DNA from: RYN-230 sp963782185
GTDB lineage: Bacteria > Actinomycetota > Actinomycetes > Streptosporangiales > Streptosporangiaceae
Direction of reading: 5' to 3'
DNA length: 64,000 nt
NCBI GenBank assembly: GCA_963782185.1
Contig: CAWAJB010000015.1
Coordinates: 216,542 to 280,541, forward strand
Under the pieces are notes generated by a model. It was not told the origin of the DNA. It was given only the letters and a program-made list of their open reading frames with translations, and ran no database searches. Every line of letters starts with the position of its first letter. Position 1 is the first letter of the stretch. Made by a program: the position numbers and the translations under genes. Shown here piece after piece: positions 8,990-17,745 of the stretch.

Positions 8990-9321
8990 AGGGCACTGGG
9001 CCGCTATGCGCGGGCCCGGCGCCGCCACACGCTCGCCGCCTCGCCGCAACTCTGGCTGGCGAACCGCCAGCGGGTGATGACCTGCGAGGCGCTGTACTCG
9101 GCGCTGCGCCGGCGGGCGGAGTCGGCCGGGTCACCATGCACCCGCACATGCTGTAGGGCCACTGGCGCGATCCGGCGGCGCGCCGCGGGCGGCTTTGTGC
9201 CCGGCCTGCTAGCCGCCGCCGGGGTGGTCGTCGCCGGAGATGGCACAGCCGTTCGTGCGGGCCGCGGAATCCCGTCCGGCCGTGGACGAGTCGCGCCGGC
9301 TGGACCTGGGGGACCTGTGAG
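8990..9321 (+). pseudogene. Tyrosine recombinase (integrase) C-terminal remnant
   Basis: Broken frames on the plus strand recall the end of an actinobacterial tyrosine recombinase: LWLANRQRVMTCEALYSALRRRAESAG, then after a frameshift near 9130 VTMHPHML with a stop where the LRH box should be, and a tail LDLGDL ending at 9318-9320. The catalytic Arg/His/Tyr are not recoverable. It overlaps the 3' end of the PAP2 gene on the other strand. I infer a decayed integration event; this is a weak call. Confidence 0.4.
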
Positions 9322-10042
9322 CAAGGTATGCAGCTTGCGCCGCGCACCGGTCGGCCACAGCTAGCCAGCGGAGCGGGCCCGGCAGGTCAAGCAGCAGGGC
9401 GGTGGCCACAACTGTGCCGGCGCCGACCGCCGCGCCCGCGATCGTGTCGGTGAAGTAGTGAAAGCCGAGGGCGATCATTGCCGTCGAGACGACGCACGCA
9501 AGCACGACCGCCGCCGCCGGGATCATCAGCCGTAGCACCCGTCTCCAGGCCCGGCCTGACGGATTCAGCATGAGCACGGCCAGGACGGTGGCGAGGGCGA
9601 ACATGCTGGTGGCATGTCCGCTCGGGTAAGACAGGAAGCCGAGCCTGGTTCGGCCGAAGATCGGCTTGAGTACGCGCTCGGTCAGCTCAATGGCCACCGG
9701 AACCGCGACCACGGCGAGTACGGCGCCGTTGGCGCGGCCTGTCACCAGGCAGATGACAGCGATGATCACGATCAGCGCGGCCACCGGGACCAGCTGTCCC
9801 GGCCAGGCGAGCCGCTGCAGCAGGCCATTGTGGGCGCCATACATGGCCTGGATCCGTGGGTCAACGGATCGGTCAAGCCAGTCCAGTCCGCTGTTGTGCG
9901 CAAACAGGACCGGGAGACCGGCAACGATGACCGCGCAGCAGCCAACGAGCACCCAGGCAAGCGGACGGGCGGCTGCCGGAAGCAGCGGCCGGGTAATCGC
10001 CGGACGGAGTGGCCGGGTCGGAGCCTTCGTCCCTGCTCTCAA
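9209..10042 (-). CDS. PAP2-family membrane phosphatase
   Basis: A multi-pass membrane phosphatase (277 residues). The three PAP2 motifs can be seen: KPIFGRTRLG (motif 1), SYPSGHATS (motif 2, with the catalytic His) and ALGFHYFTDTIAG (motif 3, with His and Asp). Hydrophobic helices precede, separate and follow them. Such enzymes dephosphorylate undecaprenyl pyrophosphate or phosphatidic acid. The last 50 or so residues after the final helix are Arg/Ser-rich, unlike the family, and overlap the recombinase remnant, so the original stop may have been lost. Confidence 0.85.
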   Translation of the reverse strand: MRAGTKAPTRPLRPAITRPLLPAAARPLAWVLVGCCAVIVAGLPVLFAHNSGLDWLDRSVDPRIQAMYGAHNGLLQRLAWPGQLVPVAALIVIIAVICLVTGRANGAVLAVVAVPVAIELTERVLKPIFGRTRLGFLSYPSGHATSMFALATVLAVLMLNPSGRAWRRVLRLMIPAAAVVLACVVSTAMIALGFHYFTDTIAGAAVGAGTVVATALLLDLPGPLRWLAVADRCAAQAAYLAHRSPRSSRRDSSTAGRDSAARTNGCAISGDDHPGGG

Positions 10043-10390
10043 TCTAGCTTCCCTCCTGGGCGGTACCCTACGGCACCGGGCCAGGGCTCACCCGTCCTGA
10101 TCGGAGAGATCACGGTGACCAGGCAGGAACAACTCCCATGCTTTGCCTGGCCACCGGATTCAATTTGGACACTGCTGCCGCCGGGCCCCAGAGGACCAAG
10201 GTCTACCGAACGCGGCACCAGCCCCACCGGCACCACTGCGCGTCGAGCTGGGCAAGGCGCGGCCGTGATCGCCGATGGCCTGCACGCCCGGACCGAGGCC
10301 GGCGAGTTCCGGCCGGGTGACGCGCGCCGGCTCCGGCCCGCCCCGCATCGGGGCGGGCCGGAGCCGCTGGCGTTACGGAGGGCGGCCGGG
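10043..10390. other. Gene-free stretch
   Basis: About 350 bases between the PAP2 gene and the next membrane protein. I see short chance open frames only and no RNA gene. It must hold the PAP2 promoter, reading leftwards. Confidence 0.5.
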
Positions 10391-11317
10391 TTACGCGGGC
10401 GGGACGCCCGGCCCGGCCGAGGCGGGCCCGGGTCCCGCTGGCGGCGCGTCCGGCCCGGCCGAGGCCGGCCCTGATCCCGCGGGCGGCACGTCCGGCCGCG
10501 GATACGTCCCGTCCGGGCCGGTCGGCTGGGCACCGGGCTCCGGGTACGTGGTGCCCGGGTACGTGGTGCCCGGGCCGGCGGGCTGGGCGCCCGGCCCCCC
10601 GTACGTGGCATCGGGCCCGGCCGGCGGGCGCGGGGCCTCACCGGGGCCGCCCCGAGCCTCGTGCGCGGCGGTGAGCCGGTAGTAAACCAGGGTCACCACC
10701 AGGGCCAGGAACGGTGCGACCAGGGTGCCGGACACGATGCTGCTGATCGCGTTCCTGGCCGCCAGCGAATGCAGTGGCAGCAGGATGAGCCCGATCACGA
10801 TGTCGAACACGATCAGGATCAGGAACACCAGCACGTAGGTGCCGAACACGTGCCATGCGTAGCCGCGGACGGTCCGCCAGCTCTTGCTGAACGAGCTGAA
10901 CACACCCTCCCCGCCGATCACGATGCTGGGCACGATCAGCGACCAGAAGGTCAGCAGGATCAGCCCGGGCACGATGATCAGCGCCAACCCGATGGCGATC
11001 CCGATCCCGGCCAGGATGGACGCGATGATCACCGTGCCCAGGAACGGCAGCACCGCGGACACCGTCTCGCCCAGGTTCAGGTCGACCTGGCCGTCCCGGA
11101 CGTCCTGCACCGCCTTGACCAAGGCGGCCTGGACCAGGAAGGCGGCCACCACGCTGACGATCCAGCCCAGGAACAAGCCGAAACTGCCGGCCAGGCCGAG
11201 CAATGCCGCGATGATGCCAGCCGCCACATAGATCACGAACGCGATCAGCAGGAAATGGGCCGCGTAGCGCTTGTAATACGTCCAGGCTTCGCCTAGTACC
11301 CCGGATAGTGGACTCAT
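10391..11317 (-). CDS. Multi-pass membrane protein with Pro/Gly-rich C-terminal tail
   Basis: From ATG 11317 (MSPLSGVLGEAWTYYKRYAAHF) the protein has about six hydrophobic helices in its first 220 residues. A long Pro/Gly tail with repeated AGP and YP motifs follows, probably cytoplasmic and disordered. The helix arrangement and the SSFSKSWRTVRGYAWHVFGTY segment resemble the actinobacterial glycerophosphoryl-diester-phosphodiesterase-type membrane domain family (DUF7847-like); the function is unknown. The DNA for the tail is repetitive (10400-10620), so length differences between strains are likely. It stands alone, separated from the YtxH-like gene by a strong terminator. Confidence 0.7.
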   Translation of the reverse strand: MSPLSGVLGEAWTYYKRYAAHFLLIAFVIYVAAGIIAALLGLAGSFGLFLGWIVSVVAAFLVQAALVKAVQDVRDGQVDLNLGETVSAVLPFLGTVIIASILAGIGIAIGLALIIVPGLILLTFWSLIVPSIVIGGEGVFSSFSKSWRTVRGYAWHVFGTYVLVFLILIVFDIVIGLILLPLHSLAARNAISSIVSGTLVAPFLALVVTLVYYRLTAAHEARGGPGEAPRPPAGPDATYGGPGAQPAGPGTTYPGTTYPEPGAQPTGPDGTYPRPDVPPAGSGPASAGPDAPPAGPGPASAGPGVPPA

Positions 11318-11426
11318 GGGCTGGTTATACCGTTGCCAATAGTGATCAAAACAATCCACAGCAGGGCAGTCTGGGGAGGCCGTTTTCCCTGGTCAGGCGC
11401 CTGCAGCCCGGCTCGTTCCGGACGCC

Positions 11427-11470
11427 AAACGGCCCGCCGGGGCGGCTTGAGCCGCCCCGGCGGGCCGTTT
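11427..11470. terminator. Strong hairpin terminator
   Basis: A perfect 20-bp stem with a TTGA loop, flanked by AAA on one side and TTT on the other. It lies just after the stop of the YtxH-like gene read leftwards and can end transcription in either direction. Confidence 0.9.
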
Positions 11471-11508
11471 GTGCGGGCCTCCTGGCCCTGCGGTGGCCAG
11501 CTAGGTGG

Positions 11509-11856
11509 TCAGCTGCCCGTTCCCGGCGTCCCGGGCGCTGTGGTGTAAGAATCGCCCTCCGAGTGGCCGTTAGCGTCCCGCGTCCGCAGGCCCGGGATGT
11601 GCCCGCCGATCGGGCCGCTCATCGTGCTCTTGGCCTTCTCGGTCAGCCGCGGCACCCGCTGCATCGCCTTGTCCTTGGCCGACTTGGCCAGGTTCGCCGC
11701 CTGGGCCTGGGCGGCCCCCGCAGCCTGCTGCATCGCCGGGCTGTCTGCGGCCTTGCGAGCCAGCTTCTTCATCTGCTCATAACGTTCCCGGCCCGCCCGC
11801 GCGCCGACGATGAAACCGACGGCAAGGCCGGCGAAGAACGTGAACCGGTACCGCAT
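11509..11856 (-). CDS. YtxH-like small membrane protein
   Basis: A 115-residue protein: one N-terminal membrane helix (FTFFAGLAVGFIVGARAG) with the typical RERYEQMKKLARK continuation, then an Ala/Lys/Gln-rich amphipathic stretch. This is the YtxH-type layout; members are linked to general stress but have no known reaction. The ATG at 11856 has AGAGG seven bases upstream. A perfect terminator follows the stop. Confidence 0.75.
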   Translation of the reverse strand: MRYRFTFFAGLAVGFIVGARAGRERYEQMKKLARKAADSPAMQQAAGAAQAQAANLAKSAKDKAMQRVPRLTEKAKSTMSGPIGGHIPGLRTRDANGHSEGDSYTTAPGTPGTGS

Positions 11857-12078
11857 CTGGCAACCTCTTCTCAACGGTGTCGACTCAGCCAGGGTTGACC
11901 TTCCCCTGTTGTCCAGCCGTACTCCAGGTTACGCGCCGGCAAATGGGCGGCCCTGGGGGCCGTGGAGCAGTGGCCACTGGCCGCGGCCCGCGACGGGTAC
12001 CGTCTCAGGTGCGCTACCCTTGTGCGCGCGGCGAAAGCAGGCCGGGGTTCATGGTCCCGCCGGCGTCGCCGCGGTTGA

Positions 12079-12135
12079 TCCCGCGTAGTTCAATCGGCAG
12101 AGCGTCCGGCTGTTAACCGTGCAGGTTGCTGGCTT
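12079..12135 (+). pseudogene. tRNA-Asn remnant, 3' part lost
   Basis: The sequence runs as a tRNA-Asn from the 5' acceptor strand (TCCCGCG) through the D arm (TAGTTCAATCGGCAGAGC) and the anticodon loop (CTGTTAA, anticodon GTT) to the start of the T arm (GGTTGCTGG). It then departs; there is no T loop, 3' acceptor strand or CCA. The anticodon stem has mismatches. An intact tRNA-Asn lies about 90 bases downstream, so this is a broken second copy, perhaps the scar of an integration or deletion. Confidence 0.75.
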
Positions 12136-12225
12136 GGTAGCTCTGACTGGGCGATATGCGCAGGTTAGAGCGTGATCGTGAGACTAAGGGGACCAGCTGG
12201 TCACCGGAAACCCACGAAGACTTGA

Positions 12226-12301
12226 TCTGGGGTAGCTCAACCGGCAGAGCAAGCGGCTGTTAACCGCTAGGTTGCGAGTTCGAGTCTCGCCCCCAGAGCC
12301 A
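12226..12301 (+). tRNA. tRNA-Asn (GTT)
   Basis: Complete cloverleaf: acceptor TCTGGGG pairs with CCCCAGA (12291-12297), discriminator G at 12298 and encoded CCA at 12299-12301. The D arm is GCTCAACCGGCAGAGC, the anticodon loop CTGTTAA has GTT at 12259-12261 on an AGCGG/CCGCT stem, and the T arm contains GTTCGAGTC. This is the only intact RNA gene in the window. Confidence 0.97.
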
Positions 12302-12395
12302 TGTCCTCTACGGCTGATATCCGCGCCGCCTGCATGCGCGGCTACATCCGAGCGCGAAGGAAGTACCCCCGGGCCATCCCGGGAGCCTCACGAGG

Positions 12396-12929
12396 CTAGC
12401 GGAGCAGGCCCGCGCCCCACGAGCGGGCCCGCTCCAGCTCCCCGGGCCGCAGCGGCCCCTCCACGTCCTCCACGATGAATCCGGCCGGCGGGGTCACCAG
12501 CTCGTACCCGCGGTGACGCAGCCGCCGCGCGATCCCGTTCGCGGCGCCCCCCGCCATCCGGACCTCGCCCCGGGTGTCGAACGCCGCCCCGAGGCTGCCC
12601 ATCGGCGCGCGGGGGAGCCCGTGGAACCACTCCCGGACACCCGGTCCCGCCGCGCGCGGCTCGGCCTGGTGACCGGGCACCATGGCCGGCACCTTCTCCT
12701 CGGCCTTCAGGCCCATCTTCCGGGTGACCGCAGAGGTCATCCCGTGCACGTGAGTCGGCCCTCCGACCACCAGCAGGTCAGCTCCGAGCGCTGCGTCCCG
12801 GGTGGCCTCGGTCGCCCGCAAGCAGGACACCTGCGCGTGCGGCATGGCCGAGCGGATCCCGTCCTGGATGGCCCCGGCCACCTCATGGGTGTTGCCGAAC
12901 AAGCTCTCGTACACGATGACGACGCGCAC
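12396..12929 (-). CDS. Flavodoxin-like FMN protein
   Basis: A 177-residue flavodoxin-fold protein. The first strand and phosphate-binding loop for FMN read MRVVIVYESLFGNTHEVA, close to the flavodoxin signature. A second strand LLVVGGPTHVHGMTS supplies the usual ring-binding loop. The GTG at 12929 is chosen because GGAGG lies about eight bases upstream; the in-frame GTG at 12938 overlaps that site. The C-terminal part (GYELVTPPAGFIVEDVEGPLRPGE) matches actinobacterial flavodoxin-domain proteins of unknown partner. It is transcribed towards the tRNA. Confidence 0.85.
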   Translation of the reverse strand: MRVVIVYESLFGNTHEVAGAIQDGIRSAMPHAQVSCLRATEATRDAALGADLLVVGGPTHVHGMTSAVTRKMGLKAEEKVPAMVPGHQAEPRAAGPGVREWFHGLPRAPMGSLGAAFDTRGEVRMAGGAANGIARRLRHRGYELVTPPAGFIVEDVEGPLRPGELERARSWGAGLLR

Positions 12930-13040
12930 CAGTCTCACCTCCTGGACGGGCCTCCTGGGAGTGCCCTTCTACGCCCAGGATCGGCGGCAGCAGTGCGCGG
13001 CGTCAGGGGCCTTGGTCCCGGCCCGGGTCCGCTGTTGGGC

Positions 13041-13094
13041 GCCTGCTGGCACCATCGCGCCTGCCGGCACCATCGCGCCTGCCGGAACCATCCG
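13041..13094. repeat. 18-bp tandem repeat, three units
   Basis: Three consecutive 18-base units (13041-13058, 13059-13076, 13077-13094) built on GCCTGCCGGCACCATCGC, the outer two with a few changes. They lie between the flavodoxin gene and the MFS terminator and are non-coding. Confidence 0.85.
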
Positions 13095-13118
13095 GCCGCC
13101 GGGCGCCCGCGGAAACGC

Positions 13119-13154
13119 GCGATGGCCGGCGGGGAGGATCCCGCCGGCCATCGC
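13119..13154. terminator. Terminator downstream of MFS exporter
   Basis: A perfect 15-bp stem (13119-13133 with 13140-13154) around the loop GAGGAT, starting 12 bases beyond the MFS stop codon on the minus strand. No long U-run follows, as is usual in high-GC actinomycetes. Confidence 0.85.
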
Positions 13155-13165
13155 CCTGTATCCGG

Positions 13166-14797
13166 TTACCTTAACTCGACCTCGAGCATTTCCCGGGCCA
13201 CCGCGTCGCCAGCCGGACTGGACAGCTGGGTCTGGGCCCCGGCCAGGTCCGCCCGCGTCACCCGGATGACCGCGAGTATCACGATCAGGGCGATCACCAT
13301 GATCCCGGCCGACACCTCGAACCCGCGGGAGAACCCGACCGACAGCGCGTGATGGTAGATGGCCAGGGTGGCCGCCTTGGCCTCAGACGTGCTGGCGTGC
13401 ACCGGGTGGCCGGCCTTGGCGGCGGTCGCCGCGGCGGCCTTGGCGGCTTCGGCCGAGTGCCGCGCGGTGTTGGCGACCACGGTCCAGGCCACGGTGCCGA
13501 GCAGGGCCAGCCCGATCGAGCCGCCGACCTGCTGGCCGACGTTGGGCAGGCTGGCCGCCACGCCGGCGTCCCGGTCCGGGACCTTCGACAAGGCGATCAG
13601 GGTCACGGGCATGAACAGCATGCCCAGCCCGGCCGCGGTGACGATCATCGGGCCGAGCAGCCCCCCGGCGTAGGTGCTGTGCTCGCTGATCCGCGACAGC
13701 CAGAACATCCCGCCCGCGGCGATCGCCGCCCCGGCGATCAGCAGCGGCCGGGCGCCGATCCGGGGCACCAGCTGGGCGCTGACCCCGGCCATCACCATGA
13801 TGACGGCGACCATCGGCAGGAAGGCGATGCCGGACTTCAGGGCGCTGTAGCCCCAGACGGTCTGCACGAAGATGGTCAGGAAGAAGAACATCCCGAACAT
13901 CGCGGTGCCGATGCACAGCATGATCAGGTTGGCGCCCGACCGGTTGCGGTTGCGGAAGATCCGCAGCGGCATCAGCGCGTGCGGGCTGCGTGCCTCGATG
14001 ACGACAAACGTCACCAGCAGCGCCGCCGCGGCGGTGAGGGAGGCGATGACTTTCGTGTCGCCCCAGTGCGAGATGCCGTTGGCGGTGGTGGCTGCGCTGG
14101 TCAGGCCGTAGACCAGGGCGGCCAGGCCCAGCGTGCTGGTGATCGCGCCCGGCAGGTCGAACCGGCCCGGCCGCCGCTGCGACTCGGCGAAGGCCCGCGG
14201 CGCGAGGATCGCGACCACGACGCCGATCGGGACGTTGACGAACAGCACCCACCGCCAGGACAGGTAGGTGGTGAGCACGCCGCCGGCGATCAGGCCGACC
14301 GCGGCGCCGCCGATGCTCATCGCGGCGTAGACGCCCATGGCCCGGTTGCGCGGGGGTCCTTCCGGGAAGGTGGTGGTGATCAGGGACAGGGCCGTGGGGG
14401 CGATGATGGCGCCGCCGACTCCCTGCAGCGCGCGGGCGGCCAGCAGCCAGGCCTGGGTGGTGGCGAAGCCGCCGAGCAGCGACGCGACCGAGAACAGGAT
14501 GATCCCGGCGATGAACACGCGCCGCCGGCCGAGGATGTCCCCGGCCCGGCCGCCCAGCAGCAGCAACCCGCCGAAAGTCAGCGCGTAGGCGTTGACGACC
14601 CACTCCAGGCCGGTACCAGAGAATCCGAGAGCCTGCTGGACGTGGGGGAGCGCAACGTTCACAATGGTCGCGTCGAGCACCACCATGAGCTGCGCCGTGG
14701 CGATGACCACCAGGGCCAGGCCGAGATGTCGTTGGACAGGGCCGGCGGCCGCGCCACCCGAGGTGGCGTGCCCGGTCGCGGGCTGTGTGGAGCTCAT
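13166..14797 (-). CDS. DHA2-family MFS drug exporter
   Basis: A 14-helix proton-driven exporter of the EmrB/QacA type, 543 residues from ATG 14797 (AAGGAG six bases upstream). Family motifs are clear: LDATIVNVALPHVQQALGF (motif D1), LLGGRAGDILGRRRVF (motif A) and ARALQGVGGAIIAPTALSLI (motif C). The C-terminal half carries LPNVGQQVGGSIGLALLGTV. It lies 145 bases downstream of a MarR regulator on the same strand, and the pair ends at a strong terminator. I infer a MarR-controlled efflux unit; the substrate is unknown. Confidence 0.93.
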   Translation of the reverse strand: MSSTQPATGHATSGGAAAGPVQRHLGLALVVIATAQLMVVLDATIVNVALPHVQQALGFSGTGLEWVVNAYALTFGGLLLLGGRAGDILGRRRVFIAGIILFSVASLLGGFATTQAWLLAARALQGVGGAIIAPTALSLITTTFPEGPPRNRAMGVYAAMSIGGAAVGLIAGGVLTTYLSWRWVLFVNVPIGVVVAILAPRAFAESQRRPGRFDLPGAITSTLGLAALVYGLTSAATTANGISHWGDTKVIASLTAAAALLVTFVVIEARSPHALMPLRIFRNRNRSGANLIMLCIGTAMFGMFFFLTIFVQTVWGYSALKSGIAFLPMVAVIMVMAGVSAQLVPRIGARPLLIAGAAIAAGGMFWLSRISEHSTYAGGLLGPMIVTAAGLGMLFMPVTLIALSKVPDRDAGVAASLPNVGQQVGGSIGLALLGTVAWTVVANTARHSAEAAKAAAATAAKAGHPVHASTSEAKAATLAIYHHALSVGFSRGFEVSAGIMVIALIVILAVIRVTRADLAGAQTQLSSPAGDAVAREMLEVELR

Positions 14798-14942
14798 GCC
14801 GTCTCCTTGTCGGGGCATAGTGAACCAAGGCCGCGGCTGCTGCGCCGCGTGCATATGTATGGGGGACGAAGACTGGGGCCGTCACTCATCGGTGCGTCGC
14901 GCTGGCCGCTGTGGCGCGGCCGGGGACCAGCCGGTGCGGCGG

Positions 14943-15449
14943 TCAGCCCACCGTGGGAGTGGCAGCAGTTGCCAGGAAGTTGGTCACCTCCTCTGGAGGA
15001 CAATCGCCGGGATTCGTAGCACTGAGCGGGGGGGCCATCTTGTGGATCAGCGAGATCAGGGTGGCACGCTCCTCCTGGGTGAGGGCCCGGCGCCACGGTG
15101 AGCGCTCCAGCATCGCCTGTTCCATCTGCTGCTTCATCTCCAGGCCCGCGCTGGTCAGGACCAGCCGCTTGACCCGCCGGTCGGCCGGGTCGCTTTCCCG
15201 GACCGCCAGTCCCCGCTCCTCGAGCATGTCCGCGATGTTCGTCACGAACGACGGGTCGCAGTGCATCCGCTGGCCCAGTTCCTTCATGGCCAGCGGGCCG
15301 TCGATCAGGTGCAGCGCCTTGATGAAGAAGGTCGGGACCCCGCAGTCCTTGGCCAGCCGCTCGCCCTCGGCCAGTAGCCGGGCGATCAGCCCGCCCAGGG
15401 CGTCCAGAAGGTCCACATCACGCTGGTTCTCCTCGGTGCGCTCGTACAC
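14943..15449 (-). CDS. MarR-family transcriptional regulator
   Basis: A 168-residue MarR repressor. The winged helix-turn-helix reads MKELGQRMHCDPSFVTNIADMLEERGLAVRESDPADRRVKRLVLT, with the DxRR wing typical of the family. The GTG at 15449 (MYERTEENQRDVDLL) has GGAGG four or five bases upstream; an upstream start at 15518 would overlap the operator-like repeats. It lies upstream of the MFS exporter and probably represses it and itself; drug-like ligands usually release such repressors. Confidence 0.9.
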   Translation of the reverse strand: MYERTEENQRDVDLLDALGGLIARLLAEGERLAKDCGVPTFFIKALHLIDGPLAMKELGQRMHCDPSFVTNIADMLEERGLAVRESDPADRRVKRLVLTSAGLEMKQQMEQAMLERSPWRRALTQEERATLISLIHKMAPPLSATNPGDCPPEEVTNFLATAATPTVG

Positions 15450-15497
15450 GGTGCCTCCTGCCTCCCCCCGGCTGTCGCGGCGACGACCCCTGAGTCG

Positions 15498-15547
15498 CTC
15501 AATAGTTGAGTAGCTCAAACATAGACGCGATTGCTTGAGTAGGTCAA
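15498..15547. promoter_or_regulatory. Putative MarR operator cluster
   Basis: TTGAGTAGCTCAA, a perfect 13-base palindrome, lies at 15506-15518, and TTGAGTAGGTCAA, a near-perfect copy, at 15535-15547, 29 bases centre to centre. A further CTCAA half-site is at 15498. The cluster sits between the MarR gene (minus strand) and the FAD oxidase gene (plus strand), where one repressor could control both. Confidence 0.65.
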
Positions 15548-15704
15548 ATTCTTTTCCGCAACGAAGACCGGCCGGGCGTTAGGGGACTGCCCAACCTGAG
15601 CATGATATTTGGCGTCTGCACAAGTTTCGGGACCGCTCATCGTGCCCGCCGGCCAGCTGCCGGGCGGCGACGAGAGGGAAGCTGGCGGGGAACCGGGGGC
15701 ATTC

Positions 15705-17393
15705 ATGAACAGCGAAGTCCGGCCATATGACGACGAGGCGGGCTTCGGCCCCTGGACGGGGGAGTCGCCGGCGGACGGGCTGTCCCGGGGGAGCGAGTGG
15801 CTCCCGGGGCACGGGCCGGCCGGGGAGGACCCCGGCCCGGGCCGGCGCCGCTTCCTCGCGCTGGCCGGGGCCGCGGCGGGTGCCGCCCCGCTGGCCGGGA
15901 TGCTCCGGCACGGCCACCGGGGGTCCGCATCACCGCAGGCTGTCCCGGGGAACGCGGACTGGATGGCGCTGCGCAGCGCGCTGTCCACGCACAAGCTGAT
16001 CCGCCCGGCGAGCAAGACCTACCCGACCGCGAAGGAACTCTTCGACCCGAGGTTCGACTTCAAGCGGCCGGCTGGCATCGCGTACTGTGCCAATCCCCGC
16101 GACGTGACCGCCTGCCTGGCCTTTGTCCGCAAGTTCGGGCTGCCGGTCGCGGCCCGGTCGGGCGGGCACAGCTACGCGGGCTGGTCCAGCCCGCCCGGCA
16201 TGACCGGGCTCATGGTGGATGTGACCGCGATGAACTCGTTCCAGGTCGGGAGCGGCCAGACGGTCCGGGTCGGCACCGGCCTGCACCTGATCGACCTGTA
16301 CAACCGGCTGGCCGCGCGTGGCCTGGCCGTGCCGGGCGGCTCCTGCCCCACGGTGGGCGTGGCCGGCCTCGCCCTCGGCGGAGGGGTCGGGGTGCTGGGC
16401 CGGGCCTTCGGGCTGACCAGCGACGCCCTGGAGTCGGTGCAGATCGTCACCGCCGACGGCACGGTCCGGACCTGTAACGCGACCCAGAACAGCGACCTGT
16501 TCTGGGCCTGCCGGGGCGGCGGGGGCGGCAACTTCGGCATCGCCACCGCGTTCACGTTCCGCACCCACCGGCTGTCCCGGCTGGTGGTGTTCTTCCTGTC
16601 CTGGCCCTGGTCGCAGGCGGCCAGGGTGGTGGCGGGCTGGCAGTCCTGGGCCCCCTTCCAGCCCGACGCCCTGTGGTCCAACCTGCACATGTCGGCGTCG
16701 CAGCGCGGCGGGACACCGACCATCCAGGTGGGCGGCACCTACCTGGGCAGTGTGGCGGGCTGCCAGCGACTGCTGCGCGTCCTGTACTCCCGGGTAGGCT
16801 CCGCGCCGGGGCAGCCGTTCGTGGCCGAGCGGACCTACCAGCAGGCGATGATGCTCGAGGCGGGCTGCGCGAACCTGTCCGTGTCCGAGTGTCATCTGCC
16901 ATCCCAGACACCCAACGGCAGGCTGGTCCGCGTCCCGTCCTACGCCAAGTCCGACTTCTTCACCCGGAAGATCCCGCCCGCGGGCATCCGTGCGCTGGTG
17001 ACCGGCATCGAGCGGATGCGCGGGGTACGCGGGGCCGCGGGCGGCGTCGGCGCGATCGCCTTCGACGCGTTCGGCGGGGCGCTGAACCGGCCAAGCCCGT
17101 CCTCGACCGCGTTCGTGCACCGCAACTCGCTGTTCCTGGCCCAGTACTCGACCAGCTGGAACGAGGGCGGCTCGGCGAATGGGGTGGGCCGCCAGCACGC
17201 CTGGCTGCGTTCCTTCTACGCGTCGATGCGGCCGTGGGCGAGCGGCCAGTGTTACCAGAACTATGTGGACCCGGACCTGAAGAACTGGCAGCAGGCGTAC
17301 TACGGCGCCAACTACGCGCAGCTGGCCCAGATCAAGAAGACCTACGACCCGACTCAGGTGTTCAAGTTCCCCCAGGGGATCACGCCCGCCTGA
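15705..17393 (+). CDS. Berberine-bridge-type FAD-linked oxidase, Tat-exported
   Basis: A secreted flavoprotein oxidase of 562 residues. After a 40-residue leader it has a twin-arginine signal (GRRRFLALAGAAAGAAPLAG). The FAD_binding_4 domain carries ARSGGHSYAG, whose His normally binds FAD covalently, and GSCPTVGVAGLALGGG, whose Cys would give the second covalent bond of bicovalent BBE-type oxidases. The C-terminal BBE domain ends NYVDPDLKNWQQAYYGANYAQLAQIKKTYDPTQVFKFPQGI. Such enzymes oxidise sugars or polyketide/alkaloid intermediates. The start is ATG 15705 after GGGGGC. It diverges from the MarR/MFS unit. Confidence 0.92.
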   Translation: MNSEVRPYDDEAGFGPWTGESPADGLSRGSEWLPGHGPAGEDPGPGRRRFLALAGAAAGAAPLAGMLRHGHRGSASPQAVPGNADWMALRSALSTHKLIRPASKTYPTAKELFDPRFDFKRPAGIAYCANPRDVTACLAFVRKFGLPVAARSGGHSYAGWSSPPGMTGLMVDVTAMNSFQVGSGQTVRVGTGLHLIDLYNRLAARGLAVPGGSCPTVGVAGLALGGGVGVLGRAFGLTSDALESVQIVTADGTVRTCNATQNSDLFWACRGGGGGNFGIATAFTFRTHRLSRLVVFFLSWPWSQAARVVAGWQSWAPFQPDALWSNLHMSASQRGGTPTIQVGGTYLGSVAGCQRLLRVLYSRVGSAPGQPFVAERTYQQAMMLEAGCANLSVSECHLPSQTPNGRLVRVPSYAKSDFFTRKIPPAGIRALVTGIERMRGVRGAAGGVGAIAFDAFGGALNRPSPSSTAFVHRNSLFLAQYSTSWNEGGSANGVGRQHAWLRSFYASMRPWASGQCYQNYVDPDLKNWQQAYYGANYAQLAQIKKTYDPTQVFKFPQGITPA

Positions 17394-17423
17394 CCGCTCC
17401 GCCGACGGGCCGCGCCTGACCGG

Positions 17424-17633
17424 CTACCGGCCACCGAGCCACGCGTGGAGCGCTACATACACCGCGACCCCGACGAGCAGGATCATTCCGCGGGCACGCC
17501 ACGCCGCTCTCCCGGCCCCGTCGGCCAGGGCCCGGGCCGACTTCGCGGAACCCTCAGCACGCCGCCACCGGGCCCAGTAGTACCCCAGCAGTAGCGCGAC
17601 GATGACGGCCACCGCAGCAGCATCCCGTGACAT
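17424..17633 (-). CDS. Small two-helix membrane protein
   Basis: A 69-residue protein with two hydrophobic stretches (AAAVAVIVALLLGYYWA and GMILLVGVAVYVALHAWL) joined by an Arg/Ala linker. I do not recognise a family. The palindromes at 17746-17768 lie about 110 bases upstream and could regulate it. Its 3' end faces the FAD oxidase gene. Confidence 0.55.
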   Translation of the reverse strand: MSRDAAAVAVIVALLLGYYWARWRRAEGSAKSARALADGAGRAAWRARGMILLVGVAVYVALHAWLGGR

Positions 17634-17745
17634 ATCGCTAAGTCTGCTACCTTTCCGTGCACTCCGCGCGCAGCGGCACAGCAGGGGCGGAACGAGCCTG
17701 GCTGCCTCTGCTGGCCGGGGGGGTGACAGGCAGGCTGCGCTCTAT

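Noticed and set aside
10043..10390. Small gene on the plus strand (a 60-residue frame near 10138)
   Set aside because: No ribosome site, no motif and unusual composition; treated as non-coding.
12300..12399. 33-residue ORF starting at the tRNA-Asn CCA end
   Set aside because: The ATG overlaps the mature tRNA end, no ribosome site is present and the peptide has no recognisable features.
13349..15019. Long plus-strand frame over the MFS exporter
   Set aside because: His/Gln/Arg/Gly-rich composition without any motif; shadow of the exporter and MarR genes.
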